64,000 nt of DNA, from contig CM023539.1 of NCBI GenBank assembly GCA_013350335.1, forward strand, positions 25,041,043 through 25,105,042. Direction: 5' to 3'. This document shows, piece after piece, positions 47,564 through 58,533 of the stretch (its first letter is position 1; every line of letters starts with the position of its first letter). Below the pieces are notes generated by a model. That model was not told where the DNA came from, did no database searches, and worked only from the letters and a program-made list of their open reading frames with translations. Position numbers and translations under genes: made by a program. Source of the stretch: Chimonanthus salicifolius. Taxonomy: Eukaryota; Streptophyta; Magnoliopsida; Laurales; Calycanthaceae.

Positions 47564-48564
47564 TGTAATGACCCAGAGTTTCAACTCCGTAACTCAATGT
47601 AGTTTTTCCGAAATAATTGGAATGAAATGTTGGATTTTAAACTCAAAGTTGGAAAGGAATAGGAATTTAAATGTTTATTGAATGAAATAAGAAAAAATAC
47701 AAAATTTCCAGGTCGACACATCGACAACGTCGATGTGTCGACGAACCTACGATTGATATGTCGACAATACCGATAGTATTGATCTGAGAGTAACGTAAGG
47801 GAATACAAAGTTTGCCCAGGTCGATGCATCGACATCACCGATGTGTCAATAGTCATCGCTCTATTTGTCGGAAATGACTATGTGTCGAGCGTATTTGGTG
47901 TCTTGAAGTCTAACGCACACAACCTCCCCCTCCATGTGTTACCTCATCCATTAAATGCAAGAGGCAACTTTACACCCCATCTCTTTCGACCTAGGGAAAC
48001 CAAAGAAAAAGAAGGAAAGAGAAAATGGAGAAAACACTCTTTCTCCCTCATCCACTTCATTCGGTCGTGTCTTAATTCCCTCATCTTCCTATTTTCCTTT
48101 CTTATTCTCTTAAATAACTGAAGGAGAAAGCCGAAGGAAGGGAAGGAATAAAATCTAGAGGAAAGCTCATGGAGAGGAGAAGACAAAGAAAAGAAGAGAA
48201 AATAAAACAAAGAGAAAGAAGAAAACCCCAAATTGGGACTCATTGTCCACTCAATAATGAAACCCCCAAATCTCTTGAGAACCGTGTTGCTTCGTGATTT
48301 ATTTCTCTCTGTTTATCACATTCGATTAGGTAGGTTTTCCTACATTATTGAAGCACTAGGGTATGACTCTAAATACTTCTTTATTGTTATGACAATTATG
48401 ATTTTTATTTCAATTATGTGACATTTGAGATGATTGAAATCGTACGATACATTAGCATCATTTTGCATTCATGTATGTCATGCACATTACATGGGATGAG
48501 AATTGCATCTGACGAACCAAAACCGGACTGTTCAGACATACTTTGGTATCATGGATAAACTGTA

Positions 48565-48750
48565 TAATTGGGTCGTAGAGCTCTTGGATCAGAGAAGTCC
48601 CGAAATGAATTGGGTCCTAGAGCTCCTAGGTCTTAGAAGTCCCGAAATGATAATTGGGCAGTAGAGATCCTGGGTCAGAGAAGTCCTGAAACAAAAATGA
48701 TATTGAATTGGGCCATAGAGCTCCTGGGTCATAAAAGTCTCGAAACCTGC
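48565..48750 (+). repeat. About 44-bp minisatellite, 4 copies, in LTR B2
   Basis: AATTGGGxCxTAGAGCTCCTGGGTC with AGAAGTCCCGAAAT repeats at 48565, 48608, 48652 and near 48706. B1 has a single, diverged copy at the same place (near 35420). Confidence 0.85.
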
Positions 48751-48839
48751 GCAGGAAGGGAGGCAACTCTGGTTAAGGTGTTGGTATAGGGAACAATCCC
48801 ATGTCGGTTGCTACTGGAGAGACTGGGTATTGTAGGCAA

Positions 48840-49022
48840 CATTCCACCGGTGATACCGGTTAAGCTGTTGGATGCATAATTGTGGGCAACACTCCACCTG
48901 GGATTCCGGTTAAACTGTTGGATGCATAATTGGGGGCAACACTCCACCGAGGATTTTGGTTAAAATGTTGGATGCATAATTGGGGGAAACACTCCACGGG
49001 GATTCCGATTAATTGTTGGATG
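48840..49022 (+). repeat. 50-bp minisatellite in LTR B2, left half
   Basis: Units contain GTTGGATGCATAATTG, GGCAACACTCCACC and GATTCCGGTTAA. Starts at 48867, 48917, 48967 and 49014. The copia element interrupts the array. Confidence 0.92.
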
Positions 49023-49027
49023 CATAA

Positions 49028-50557
49028 TGTAAGTGTCCCCGGTTCGTCCGAGTCACCCGTATTGTCAATTACGTGACTCAGTTGGACTTACCTTGGATGT
49101 ATAAGAAGATCTACTATGAAGTTGAAGAGTCTACACCGAATATGGTATTGGCACACAGGTAAGTGAACCGTAGGAGACCTTAAGCTAAATCAAATACCTT
49201 AGAAGTCAATTGGTTATAAAGTGGAAAATAAGATAATAAGTGACTTTCAGCCTCGAGGCCTCATGCAATCTGCCGAGGCCTCGCAGCCATTTGTGCTGAG
49301 CTGTGTTGAGTTGAGCTAAGGTATCTTTTGGACAACTATAATACAGTTGACTTTGTGTCTTACTGACTCAGTCTTCTACAGATTTAGAAAGTTAAAATCT
49401 GTATCCTTTTGATTGGGAGTTAATTATGGTAAAAGAATATATCCACATGGTGAGATTCAAAACTGCAACCTCACATATTTTGAATTTAATACCGTTGGGG
49501 AGCTGGCCATGTATGACAAGAATGGAAAGGCTCCTCCATGAGTTGTAAAATCATTTACAATCTTCCATCTAATCCTTGATTGATTTCTAAGATAATTTTA
49601 CTGTCAATCATGTACAGTGACTTATGAGGTGGCTGGCAACTTACTGTTTTGAAAGACAAATTAACTTATGAATATATGTGTTGTCTTTCCATATTTACCG
49701 CCACGAGGCCTCGAGGCCTCGAGGCTTCCAATGAGGCCTCGTGAGCATGACTTACTGCAATGTTGTAGACAGTCTTATAAATAAATTGTAAGCTGTATGT
49801 AAGAGGTACTGAAACACAGAGAGCAAACTGGAAAAGTATTACTATGTGTCTAGATCATTCAGTCTTCCATCTTTACACCTTCTTCATCATCTTCCTCAAT
49901 GAATGTTTGGGTAATCAATACCCCAGTCCTGATGAAGAGTAAGGTGTTCATATAGGACTTTAAAACCAGTCATACCCAAGTCATATACTGTTGTGCCGAT
50001 GAATACTTTGATGATGCTGATTTGATGGAAAGGAGCACGCAAATTCAGTAAAAAAAAAAGTGTTTAAAGGAAAACGGATAAGGCCCAAGGCAAGTATTTC
50101 TTCTTCCTTTTATTTTAAACATTGTAAAGTGGATTAGAACAGTGTGTTCGAACCACTCTAAAAAATAGATGTAGAGGATTAAACCGATTGGGTTGAACCT
50201 CTATAAAAAACTAGGCTGTACTATTTGGGTGTGAGACTCTTACATAGTATATTTGGGACGACCCTAGAGTTGAGAAATCTGACAGTGGATGTAGGTTTGT
50301 TGATACCGAACCACTATAAAATATTTGTGTTTATATGTGGTTGAATGCTTGGATTGAATACTTGTTCACATATCACACACATAGATTGATGGTCAGTTTT
50401 ATGAACAACAGTTAATTTGAAGGTGAAAATAACTCATTGAATATTTTATTCTCTTAAAGTATAAATCAGTTGAGAAATTTTTAAAAGGGAATTAAAATTG
50501 AAAACCGTCCTATTCACCCCCTTTTAGGTTGTGCATTACTCTAATAACGGAATTTCA
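49028..50557 (+). repeat. 5' LTR of the copia element, 1530 bp
   Basis: Starts TGTAAGTGTCCCCGG and ends GGAATTTCA. A TATAAATAAA box is at 49776-49785. It carries several copies of the palindrome CGAGGCCTCG (49274, 49704, 49712). About 45 bp near 49645-49690 are missing from the 3' copy. Confidence 0.92.
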
Positions 50558-50559
50558 AT

Positions 50560-50571
50560 TGGTATCAGAGC
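50560..50571 (+). other. Primer binding site, initiator Met tRNA
   Basis: TGGTATCAGAGC starts three bases after the 5' LTR. It is complementary to the 3' end of plant initiator Met tRNA. Confidence 0.92.
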
Positions 50572-50644
50572 TCGGTTACTCTGAGTTTGACTTAATTGTC
50601 CGACTTGATCTTTTACTAGAATCATGCACAATTGTGATAATCAC

Positions 50645-51345
50645 CATGTTTCTAAACCTCCCTATTTTGATGGCTCTATGCCTCTTGAAAGGCAAAAATG
50701 AAAAGCTTTTTATATCACTAGATGGAGCTGTTTGGGAGTCAATAATAGGAGGTTGGAAACCGCCAATTGAGGAAATCGCAGAAAAACCTACTAGAGATGT
50801 AACTGGAAAATCTGTACAACAAGTTATTGGTACCAAACTTAAAGACTATTTCACTTGGACAGATATGGAGAAAATGTTATACATAGTAAATGGAAAGGTG
50901 TTACACGCCATTAACTGTGTTGTCTCACCTGATGAGTTCAAACGTATAATGACTTGCTTAACAGCTAAAGATGCTTGGAACATCTTAGAAAGAACACATT
51001 AGGGTACCTCGTTGTTAAGAGTTCTAAACTCCAAATTCTCCAATCTAAATTTGATAACATATGAATAGATAAAAGTGAGATATTTATGGAATTTTACTCT
51101 AAGGTAAGTGATATAGTAAATTCTATGTGCACCTTAGGAGAAATAATTTCTGAATCTAAAGTCTATACCAAGGTACTTAGAAATCTGTCCAAAAGTTTTA
51201 AACCTAAGGTAGCGATTATTGAAGAGTATAGAGATGTTTCATTCATGAAAATTTATGACCTATTAGATCTCTTCAAACCTATGAACTTCATTTTGAAGAT
51301 GAAATACCTAAAACGAAATCTGTTGCCTTAAAGTCATCCTCAAAC
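50645..51345 (+). pseudogene. copia gag, N-terminal part, broken
   Basis: Encodes the structural gag of the copia element. It starts with KPPYFDGS in one frame, then shifts to a frame carrying ISLDGAVWESIIGGWKPP and VVSPDEFKRIMTCLTAKDAW, typical of the UBN2-type gag domain. A stop follows at 51001-51003. The tail MEFYSKVSDIVNSM and LRNLSKSFKPKVAIIEEYRD is in another frame and closes at 51329-51331. At least two frame changes and one stop make it non-functional. The order is normal and no piece of the domain appears lost. Confidence 0.85.
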
Positions 51346-51399
51346 ATTGAGAACTTAAAGAAGAAAAATCTGAATCTGACAGTGAAGATGATGTTGCTT

Positions 51400-52257
51400 T
51401 AAAAGAAGTGAGATAAGGGATAAAAATACCAACAGATTCAATAAAATAAAAGACGCCAACAAATTTAATACATTAAAAGAAAAAGGAAGAGACAAAGACA
51501 AAAAACAAAAATGTTATAATTGTGGAGGTCAATGACATTTTGCTGTTGAATGTCCTTCAAAAAGAAATAAGCCTTAGCAGGAACTTATGAAAATACCTCT
51601 GAATCGGAAAGTGATTCTGATGAATCCATTCAAGATAAATCTGAAGATCTAAAAAGGTTCATAACATCTATAGCAACTGTTGAAAGTGACTCAGAAAGTG
51701 AATCAGAAAATGATGAAGATGATGATCTTCAAGAGGCCTATGACTCTCTTTTTCTAGAAAGTCAAAAATTGGCTAAGAAATTAAGCAAAAGAAAATCTAA
51801 AAATGCAAATTTAATAGGCCAGTTAGAAGAAGAAAAAGGAATAAATGAAAATCTTATAAGAACTCTGAAAACTACAAATGAAGAAAATGTTAAATTACAA
51901 CAAGTTCAAAATGAGTTACAAGATAAGTTGAGAAATTATGAGAATGACATTAAAAAATTGGAAGATAACAGAAGTATCTTATCAGAAGAAATTATCAATG
52001 CTCATTCTAAAATAAACAGTTTTAATAATCATAAACTCAACTTTGAAAATAAGTTTACCCAAGGACAATATGAATTAGAAAGATTGCTAAAATCGGGTAA
52101 AAATCATAGGGACAAGACTGGTCTTAGGTACAACCAAGATAATGTAAAAACAATGAGCAAAACTATATTTGTTAAGAGTCAATCTTCTAGATCTTCAAAT
52201 ATCACTTGTTTTTATTGTACTAAAAGGGGACACTTCAGATTTGAGTGCAAACTTTGA
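51400..52257 (+). pseudogene. copia gag C-terminus: zinc knuckles and coiled coil
   Basis: A first CCHC knuckle (CYNCGGQ, then HFAVEC, about 51512-51551) has a TGA stop at 51533-51535 in place of the residue before His. An acidic Ser/Asp/Glu stretch follows. From 51769 comes a Lys/Glu/Asn-rich segment of about 110 residues with heptad-like Leu spacing, a likely coiled coil. A second, intact knuckle (CFYCTKRGHFRFEC) ends near 52253. Two knuckles separated by a coiled coil suggest a long gag. The product would bind element RNA in particles if intact. Confidence 0.8.
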
Positions 52258-52347
52258 AAATGAAACTTATGGGAAAAAGCAAATCAAAAAAAATTTGAAG
52301 TGCAAATTTATAAAAAATAAAAAAGAGAATATGATTACCGTGAAGAT

Positions 52348-52833
52348 TTGGCTAAAAAATTGAATAAAACTTTAAATGAAAAAATGAGCAGAAAATTCGG
52401 ATATATTATTCAAAAATCAATCTCTAGAAATTTAAAAAGCACAAGCACATTGCAATGGGTTCCTAAGTACAAAAGCCCGATTGTGTATACAACATTAAAG
52501 GTTGAAAACCAGTCAAAATGGTACCTTGATGGTGGCTGTTCAAGGTACATGACTGGTGATAAAACATTTATGTCCAACCTTGTAGATTTCAATGGTGGTT
52601 CGGTTACTTTTGGGAATGGAAATCTAGCTAAAATTGTAGGGAAAGGGATCTTAGAATTAAATGATTCCCTTACATTTGATGATGTGCTGCTAGTTGATGG
52701 TCTTAAACACAATCTATTAAGTATATCTCAAATATGTGAGAAAGACCATTATGTTACCTTCCGTAAGAATGATTGTCAAATCTATAACAGTGAAGGTGAA
52801 GCTGTCCTTAAAGGGTTGAAAACTTCTTATTAG
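52348..52833 (+). pseudogene. copia protease region
   Basis: A 161-codon frame with WYLDGGCSRYMTGD, the usual aspartic protease site of copia elements, except that the canonical D-S-G reads D-G-G. Downstream is LTFDDVLLVDGLKHNLLSISQI, typical of the protease fold end and linker. A stop at 52831-52833 separates it from the integrase zinc finger that follows in the same order as in intact elements. Confidence 0.88.
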
Positions 52834-52849
52834 TGTTATGCCATTGAAA

Positions 52850-53558
52850 ACTGTCCAACTCCTATCATAAATCATTGTAACATGTCTAAACTTAATGAAG
52901 CTGAGTTATGGCACAAGAGACTAGGACACGTAAATTTCAAAGATTTGTCAAAAATGAGCGAACACATCAAATGACTGCCCAAGATAAGTAGATCAGCCCA
53001 AGTATTTTGTGGTGAGTGTTAAATGGGTAAACAAGTGAGAGCAGCCCATAAGAAAGTTAATGTTGTGACTACCACAAGACCACTTGAGTCCTACATATGG
53101 ACTTAGTTAGACCAATCCAGAATATGAATATAGGAGGAAAGGTGTATTTCATGGTTATTGTTGATGACTTCACCAGATACACATGGGTAGGTTATTTTAG
53201 GGAAAAATCAGATGTTTATCCTGAATTTAAAATTATTGCAAAACGCATTGTGATTGAAAGACAAACACCCATAAATAGAATCAGAAGTGATCATGTTGGT
53301 GAATTTGAAAATCACCGTTTTCAAAAACATTGTGATAATACAAGTGCCATCAATATTTCTAAGAACCCTGTCCAGTACTCTCGAACCAAACAAATAGACA
53401 TTAGACATCTTTTCATTCGAGAGTTAGTTGAAGAGAAAACCATCGAGTTTGAATATATTTCCACTGATAATCAATTGGATGATATAGTGACAAAACCACT
53501 TGACTTAATTCGTTTTCTTGTTCTGAGAAAATCAATTGAGGTGTGTAGTGTATCTTAA
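52850..53558 (+). pseudogene. copia integrase N-terminal half fused to RNase H C-terminus
   Basis: LWHKRLGHVNFKDLSKM and a CGEC motif form the HHCC zinc finger, with in-frame stops. MVIVDDFTRYTWVGYF and IRSDHVGEFEN give the first two Asp of the integrase DDE core. At FQKHCDNTSAINI (near 53330) the sequence jumps into the last part of RNase H (NPVQYSRTKQIDIRHLFIRE, then DNQLDDIVTKPL). The rest of integrase, all of reverse transcriptase and most of RNase H are missing. From 53097 the frame stays open across the junction for 153 codons. The junction word HCD/CDN is common to both parent regions, suggesting short homology at the deletion. Confidence 0.9.
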
Positions 53559-54078
53559 ATATTTTTGATACTATGATCAGTTAGTGGAGATAATGTTTCA
53601 AAATTAAAAATTCAAAAAAAAGGGGGGAATTTAGTCTCGAGCCATCCCTCGAGCCCTCGCGGTCTAGTTCAGCTCCTTGTTTTTGGTTCGATACTTTTGT
53701 CAAAATCACTGTCAGCGAGCCCTCGAGCCATCCCTTGAACCCTCGCAGTCGAGTTCTATTCTTCATGTTCGGTTCGGTTTAACATCACCATCAGCGAGGC
53801 CTCGGTGATTTCACTCGAGCCCTCGCCATCGCGTTCCTTGTGGTCCCCTCTTTTTAAAATTCACTTAAGTCATTTTCAGAAGATCCGTTAGACCACAGCT
53901 AGGGCTCCCATAGTCGGCACTGCGCGAAAGAAAAGGGGATTTTTGGAGCTTTTCACTTCCGGTTATCGTCTTCTCTCTCGGTGTCTTGATCTTTTCGATT
54001 TTTTGGTTCAGGTACTCTTTATTCTCTGATTTTGCCCTATCTGGTCTATTTTTTGTTTCGATTTTATTGATTAAGATG
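53559..54078 (+). other. Spacer between pol remnant and the extra ORF
   Basis: Contains a purine tract (AAAAAAAGGGGGGAAT, 53617-53632) and then a CT/GC-rich stretch with repeated CTCGAGCCATC- and GAGCCCTCG-type words (53636-53830), related to the palindromes of the LTR. It may serve as leader or promoter for the downstream ORF. This is inferred. Confidence 0.5.
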
Positions 54079-55386
54079 CCTAAGAAATCAGGGGCTATGA
54101 AAAGACATCATACCCAAAGATCCTTGAGGAGTCATGACGCTTCATCGTCAACCCCAACCCAGTCTCCTCCTCCACCGCCTAGATAAAGGAAAGTCAGGGC
54201 ATCTAAAAACCCTGATCGGGTCATTCCATCTGCTTTCGTGATGGTTTCTTCTTCCGAAGAAGAAGTAGAGGTTGTTTCTTTTTCGTGATGGTTTCGTGAT
54301 GGTTTCCAATCAGTTCCGAAGGAACACTCTTTCAAAAATTTCAATGTTGAGCGTATTTGTTACCTTCCGGACCTTGAAAAATACAGTACCTTCAAAATCC
54401 TTTAGAAGGTTGGTTGGGAAAATCTTTTAACTTGGGGTGGCAATGCCTACCCCTCTATGGTCAAGGGCATGTATTCTTCTATCCATAAATCCATAGATGA
54501 TCCCTCTCATTCCTTCTTAGTAAAATTCTCCAATCGAGAAAAATTTTCTGTGACTCCTGAGCTGATTTCTCAGCTCAAGAACATCCCTCTGTTTAAAGGT
54601 GGGGACATCTCTGCAGCCCGACATGAGGTAGCCCCTGAAGACTCCCACAAGATCATTAGCAAACTCTGTGGTGGTGATGTAGACAGGGAAGGAAAACTTC
54701 AAATCCATTCGTCTTCTCTCCTTCCAAAGTACAAGATCCTTCATCTGATCTTTACTTTTAATGTCTATCCCCATCTGATGAATAAGTCCCAGCTTAGTGA
54801 CTACATGGTCAATGTCTTGTATGCTGTAGCTATGGAGAGAAAAATCTGTCTTCCTTCCCTGATTTGTGAACATGTGAAGCGCTTCTGGAAGTTTTCTGGC
54901 CACGGTGTCGTGCCCTTCTGCTATCTCCTTATCCGCCTTGGTACTCATTTCTGGATGGTGCCTTATCCTGGAGAAGTTCCTCTCAATGTGCAACCCTTGA
55001 CAAAGATAGGAATTGAGAGAAGTATTGGCTCGTTTCGCCCATCATCTAGAGGCTCACCCATTTCCGCTCCTTTTACTGATCGTCGGAGTCATAAGGCTGC
55101 TACTAGTCCTTCGCATTCCATTGATCGCAAGTATTTCAATGAGCGATTCGCCGACTTGGAAAAGCACCAAGGGTCATTTCTGTCTGATTTGAGCAACGTC
55201 AAGATTGCCTCCTGTATCAACATCAGGAGCTCTCCGTATATGTCAGAACATCCATCAGGCGCATCTTCCACTCTCTTCAGCAGATTTCAGATTCGTGCCT
55301 CCGAAATGATGAAGAATTTCCTCCCTCATCTCCTCATGATTGAAGCTTTTCTGTTGGGACTATCTATATTTTGTTTACTGTCATGA
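54079..55386 (+). pseudogene. Extra ORF downstream of pol, plant transposon-protein type
   Basis: It starts MPKKSGAMKRHH with a basic Ser/Pro-rich N-terminus, has an in-frame stop at 54184-54186, continues through an acidic SSSEEEVEVV stretch, and is open from 54457 for 309 codons. The central region (LVKFSNREKFSVTPELI, LHLIFTFNVYPHLMNKSQL, CYLLIRLGTHF) resembles the putative plant transposon protein domain found in many plant retroelements. The last 22 residues (FLPHLLMIEAFLLGLSIFCLL) are strongly hydrophobic. Its place between pol and the 3' purine tract is where Sireviruses carry an additional, sometimes called env-like, ORF. Function unknown. Confidence 0.65.
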
Positions 55387-55565
55387 TACTTTTGGTATTG
55401 TAATAGTTAATCTTTCATTTACTGTGTAGTTTATGCTTGACTGCTCTGAATTTTTATTTCCCCTATGTTATCTATTTGCACCTATTATGTTACTGTCAGA
55501 TTTACTGTGCTACATATTTGCATATCTTCTGATTTTGTTTGACTTACCTTTGTCAATGTTTTTGA

Positions 55566-55580
55566 CAAAAAGGGGGAGTA
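55566..55580 (+). other. Polypurine tract
   Basis: AAAAAGGGGGAGTAAAA within TTTTTGACAAAAAGGGGGAG. Further G-rich tracts occur at 55599-55608 and, immediately before the 3' LTR, at 55771-55783 (ACAAAGGGGAAGA). The last is the one correctly placed to prime plus-strand synthesis. Confidence 0.6.
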
Positions 55581-55784
55581 AAATAATGTGCTAATGTTGA
55601 GGGGGAGCATACAAGTCCCACCAGCAGGCACAAGTTAAAGGGGAGATATTTGTGATATTAGAGGATTTAATATCATTGTAATTTTATTTGTTAAGGAGTG
55701 GTCTTGTGTGCATATGTAATTTTGGGAAATTGGTGTAATGGGTAGATCTTAGGTTTTTGTTACGAAATTGACAAAGGGGAAGAT

Positions 55785-57264
55785 AGTAAGTGCCCTGGTG
55801 GAGTCACCCTTATTGTCAATTATGTGACTCATTTGGAATTGCCTTGGATGTGTAAAAAGATCTACTATGAAGTTGAAGAGTCTACACCGAATACGGTATT
55901 GGCACACAAGTAAGTGAACTGTATGAGATCTTAGGTTAAGTCAAATACCTTAGAAGTCAATTGGTTATAAACTGGAAAATAAGATAATAAGTGACTTCAG
56001 CCTCGAGGCCTCATGCAGTCTGCTGAGGCCTCGCAGCCAGTTGTGCTAAGCTGTGTTGAGTTGAGTTGAGGTGTCTTTTGGACAATTTTAATCCAGCTGA
56101 CTTTGTGTCATGCTGACTCAGTTTCCTACAGATTTAGAAATTAAAATCTGTACCCTTTTGATTGGGAGTTAATTATGGTAAAAGAATATATCCACATGGT
56201 GAGACTCAAAACTGCCACCTCACATATTTTGAATTTAATACCGTTGGGGAGTTGGCCATGTATGACAAGAATGGAAAGGCTCCTCTATGAGTTGTAAAAT
56301 CATTTACAATCTTCCATTTAATCCTTGATTGATGTCTAAGATAATTTTACTGTTAATCATGTACAGTGACTTATGAGGTGGCTGGATACTTACAGTGTCT
56401 TTCCATATTTACTGCGACAAGGCCTCGAGGCTTCCAATGAGGCCTCATGAGCTTGACTTACTGCAATGCTGCAGACAGTCTTATAAATAAATTGTAAGCT
56501 GTATGTAAGAGGTACTGAAACACAGAGAACAAACTGGAAAAGTATTACAGTGTGTCTAGATCATTCAGTCTTCTATCTTTACACCTTCTTCATCATCTTC
56601 CTTAATGAATGTTTGGGTAATCAATACCCCAGTCCTGATGAAGAGTAAGGTGTTTATATAGAACTTCAAAACCAGTCATACCCAAGTCCTATACTACTGT
56701 GCTGATGAATACTTTGATGATGCTGATTTGATGGAAAGGAGCACACAGATTCAGTAAAGAAGAAAGAGCTTAAAGGAAAACGGATAAGGCCCAAGGCAAG
56801 TATTTCTTCTTCCTTTTATTTTAGACATTGTAAAGTGGATTAGAATAGTGTGTTCGAACCACTCTAACAAATAGGTGTAGAAGGTTAGACCGATTGAGTT
56901 GAACCTCTATAAAAAACTAGGCTATACTATTTAGGTGTGAGACCCTTACATAGTATATTTGGGACGACCCTAGAGTTGAGAAATTTGACAGTGGATGTAG
57001 GTTTGTTGAAACCGAACCACTATAAAATATTTGTGTTTATATGTGATTGAATACTTGGATTGAATACTTGTTCACATATCACACACATAGATTGATGGTC
57101 AGTTTTATGAACAACAATTAATTTGAAGGTGAAAATAACTCATTGAATATTTTATTCACTTAAAGTATAAATCGGTTGAGAAAATTTTAAAAGGGAATTA
57201 AAATTGAAAACCGACCTATTCACCCCCCCTCTAGGTTGTGCATTACTCTAATAAAGGAATTTCA
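55785..57264 (+). repeat. 3' LTR of the copia element, 1480 bp
   Basis: Starts AGTAAGTGCCCTGG (first base T in the 5' copy) and ends GGAATTTCA. TATAAATAA is at 56482. It lacks an internal segment of about 45 bp and has lost most exact CGAGGCCTCG palindromes. Confidence 0.92.
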
Positions 57265-57269
57265 CATAA

Positions 57270-57375
57270 TTGGGGGTAACACTCCACCGGAGATTCCGGT
57301 TAAACTGTTGGATGCATAATTGGGGACAACACTCCACCGTGGATTCCGGTTAACGTGTTGATGCATATCATGGGA
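57270..57375 (+). repeat. 50-bp minisatellite in LTR B2, right half
   Basis: TTGGGGGTAACACTCCACCG and GTTGGATGCATAATTG units continue the array broken by the copia element at 49023. Confidence 0.9.
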
Positions 57376-57471
57376 CATGGAAAGTCATACATTCTTCATA
57401 GCACTCATGACATGGTACTTCATGAAAAACATTGACGATGACTTGAGTATGAGATTTTTTATAATGAAATG

Positions 57472-58533
57472 TGATGTAGGACAAGGGATAAGGTAACCCT
57501 AAATGTCTAAATGTAATCCTAAATATTAAAAGGGATGAAAATAATGCACTCTAAAGCTAAAATGGACTAAAATTAAATGCCAATTAATATTTGCAATAAA
57601 AAAATAAAAAATTGACACAACTAATCATGCAAATACAAAGAATCTAATGTGTTAAATGGATTTAAATGGCTAATAATAGACTAAATAAGTGGTATATGAA
57701 ACTAAAGTATAAAAGAAAGGAGTAACTAAGTGGTAAATGGAACTAACGAAAGGGATATTATTTTGACACGTGGGTTTTAAGCATGGAACGAATTTAGGGC
57801 TGCTAGGATTGGGGTTATTATATAATGGGGTTAAGGACAGAAGAAACAGAAGGACGAAAAATGGGTTTTGAAGAAGGTAGGTGGTGGCGGAAGTCAAGGA
57901 AACCCTGAGAAGGGTTGCGGCTGCAGTATGGGTCTAAGAAAGGGGCCTGCGAAAGGTTTAAGAGGGAGTAGGGAAGTCACGGAAGCAGCAAAAAGGGGTT
58001 TTGGGACAGAGGCGGAAGCCAGAGAGGAAGATTTGGGGTGGCGGAAAGGTGGACTGGTAATGGGGTTTGGTGGTGATAGTAGAGAAGGCTTGGACAAAGA
58101 CCAGGAGTACAGATCTGGACATAGATCGATTGGGTTCAAAAGGGTAGCAAAGAGAAGAAAAGGAAAGAGAGAAAGAAGAAAGAGAGAAGAAGAAGTACAT
58201 GTAGAAGATGTGGCCGCACGCCAAGGCCTCTCGCCTCTCCGATATCTCACCAGAGTTTCCAATGGATTCGCTCCAAAGGTATTTTCATCGCACAATGCTT
58301 GTGGAAGAAAGCTTCAATTTTATTTCATTCGTCTATAGCCTCAATGAAGCTTACAAATCTTATATAGAGTTCCCCTTTTTTAAAACAAAAATAGAAACAA
58401 TAACAATGACTAAGCTACCCTTAATAAAAAAGAAAATACTAAAACTAAACTACAAAATAATAAAAAAAAAAAGAGCATAAGAACATCATGGAGCAATCAC
58501 AGAAATAACAAGAAGGGTGTATGCTCCGCATCA
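57472..58533 (-). mobile_element. Gypsy-type solo LTR, minus orientation, in LTR B2
   Basis: The ends TGATGTAGGAC and GCTCCGCATCA (minus strand TGATGCGGAGC...) are TGATG/CATCA inverted termini. AAATG flanks it perfectly at 57467-57471 and 58534-58538. It is 1062 bp. A 156-codon frame (57868-58338) inside is Gly/Arg/Lys-rich, low in complexity and matched by equally long frames on the other strand, so it is not called a gene. Confidence 0.88.

Larger units (their letters stand above)
49028..57264 (+). mobile_element. Ty1/copia retrotransposon, 8.2 kb, internally deleted, with an extra 3' ORF
   Basis: LTRs 49028-50557 and 55785-57264, with perfect CATAA duplications at 49023-49027 and 57265-57269. 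Order inside: initiator-Met primer site, gag with two zinc knuckles, protease, integrase N-terminal half fused directly to the end of RNase H, an additional ORF, purine tracts, 3' LTR. Reverse transcriptase is absent, so the copy cannot move by itself. The extra ORF and large gag recall the Sirevirus (SIRE) lineage, though without RT the assignment is tentative. The LTRs differ at many sites and by indels, so the insertion is not recent. Confidence 0.92.

Noticed and set aside
54079..55386. A true envelope gene in the copia element
   Set aside because: Only the position and a hydrophobic C-terminus fit. No signal peptide or fusion-like feature is evident, and the central domain looks like a plant transposon protein.
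57868..58338. 156-codon Gly/Arg/Lys-rich frame
   Set aside because: It lies in a solo LTR, its composition follows purine-rich DNA, and the opposite strand is equally open.
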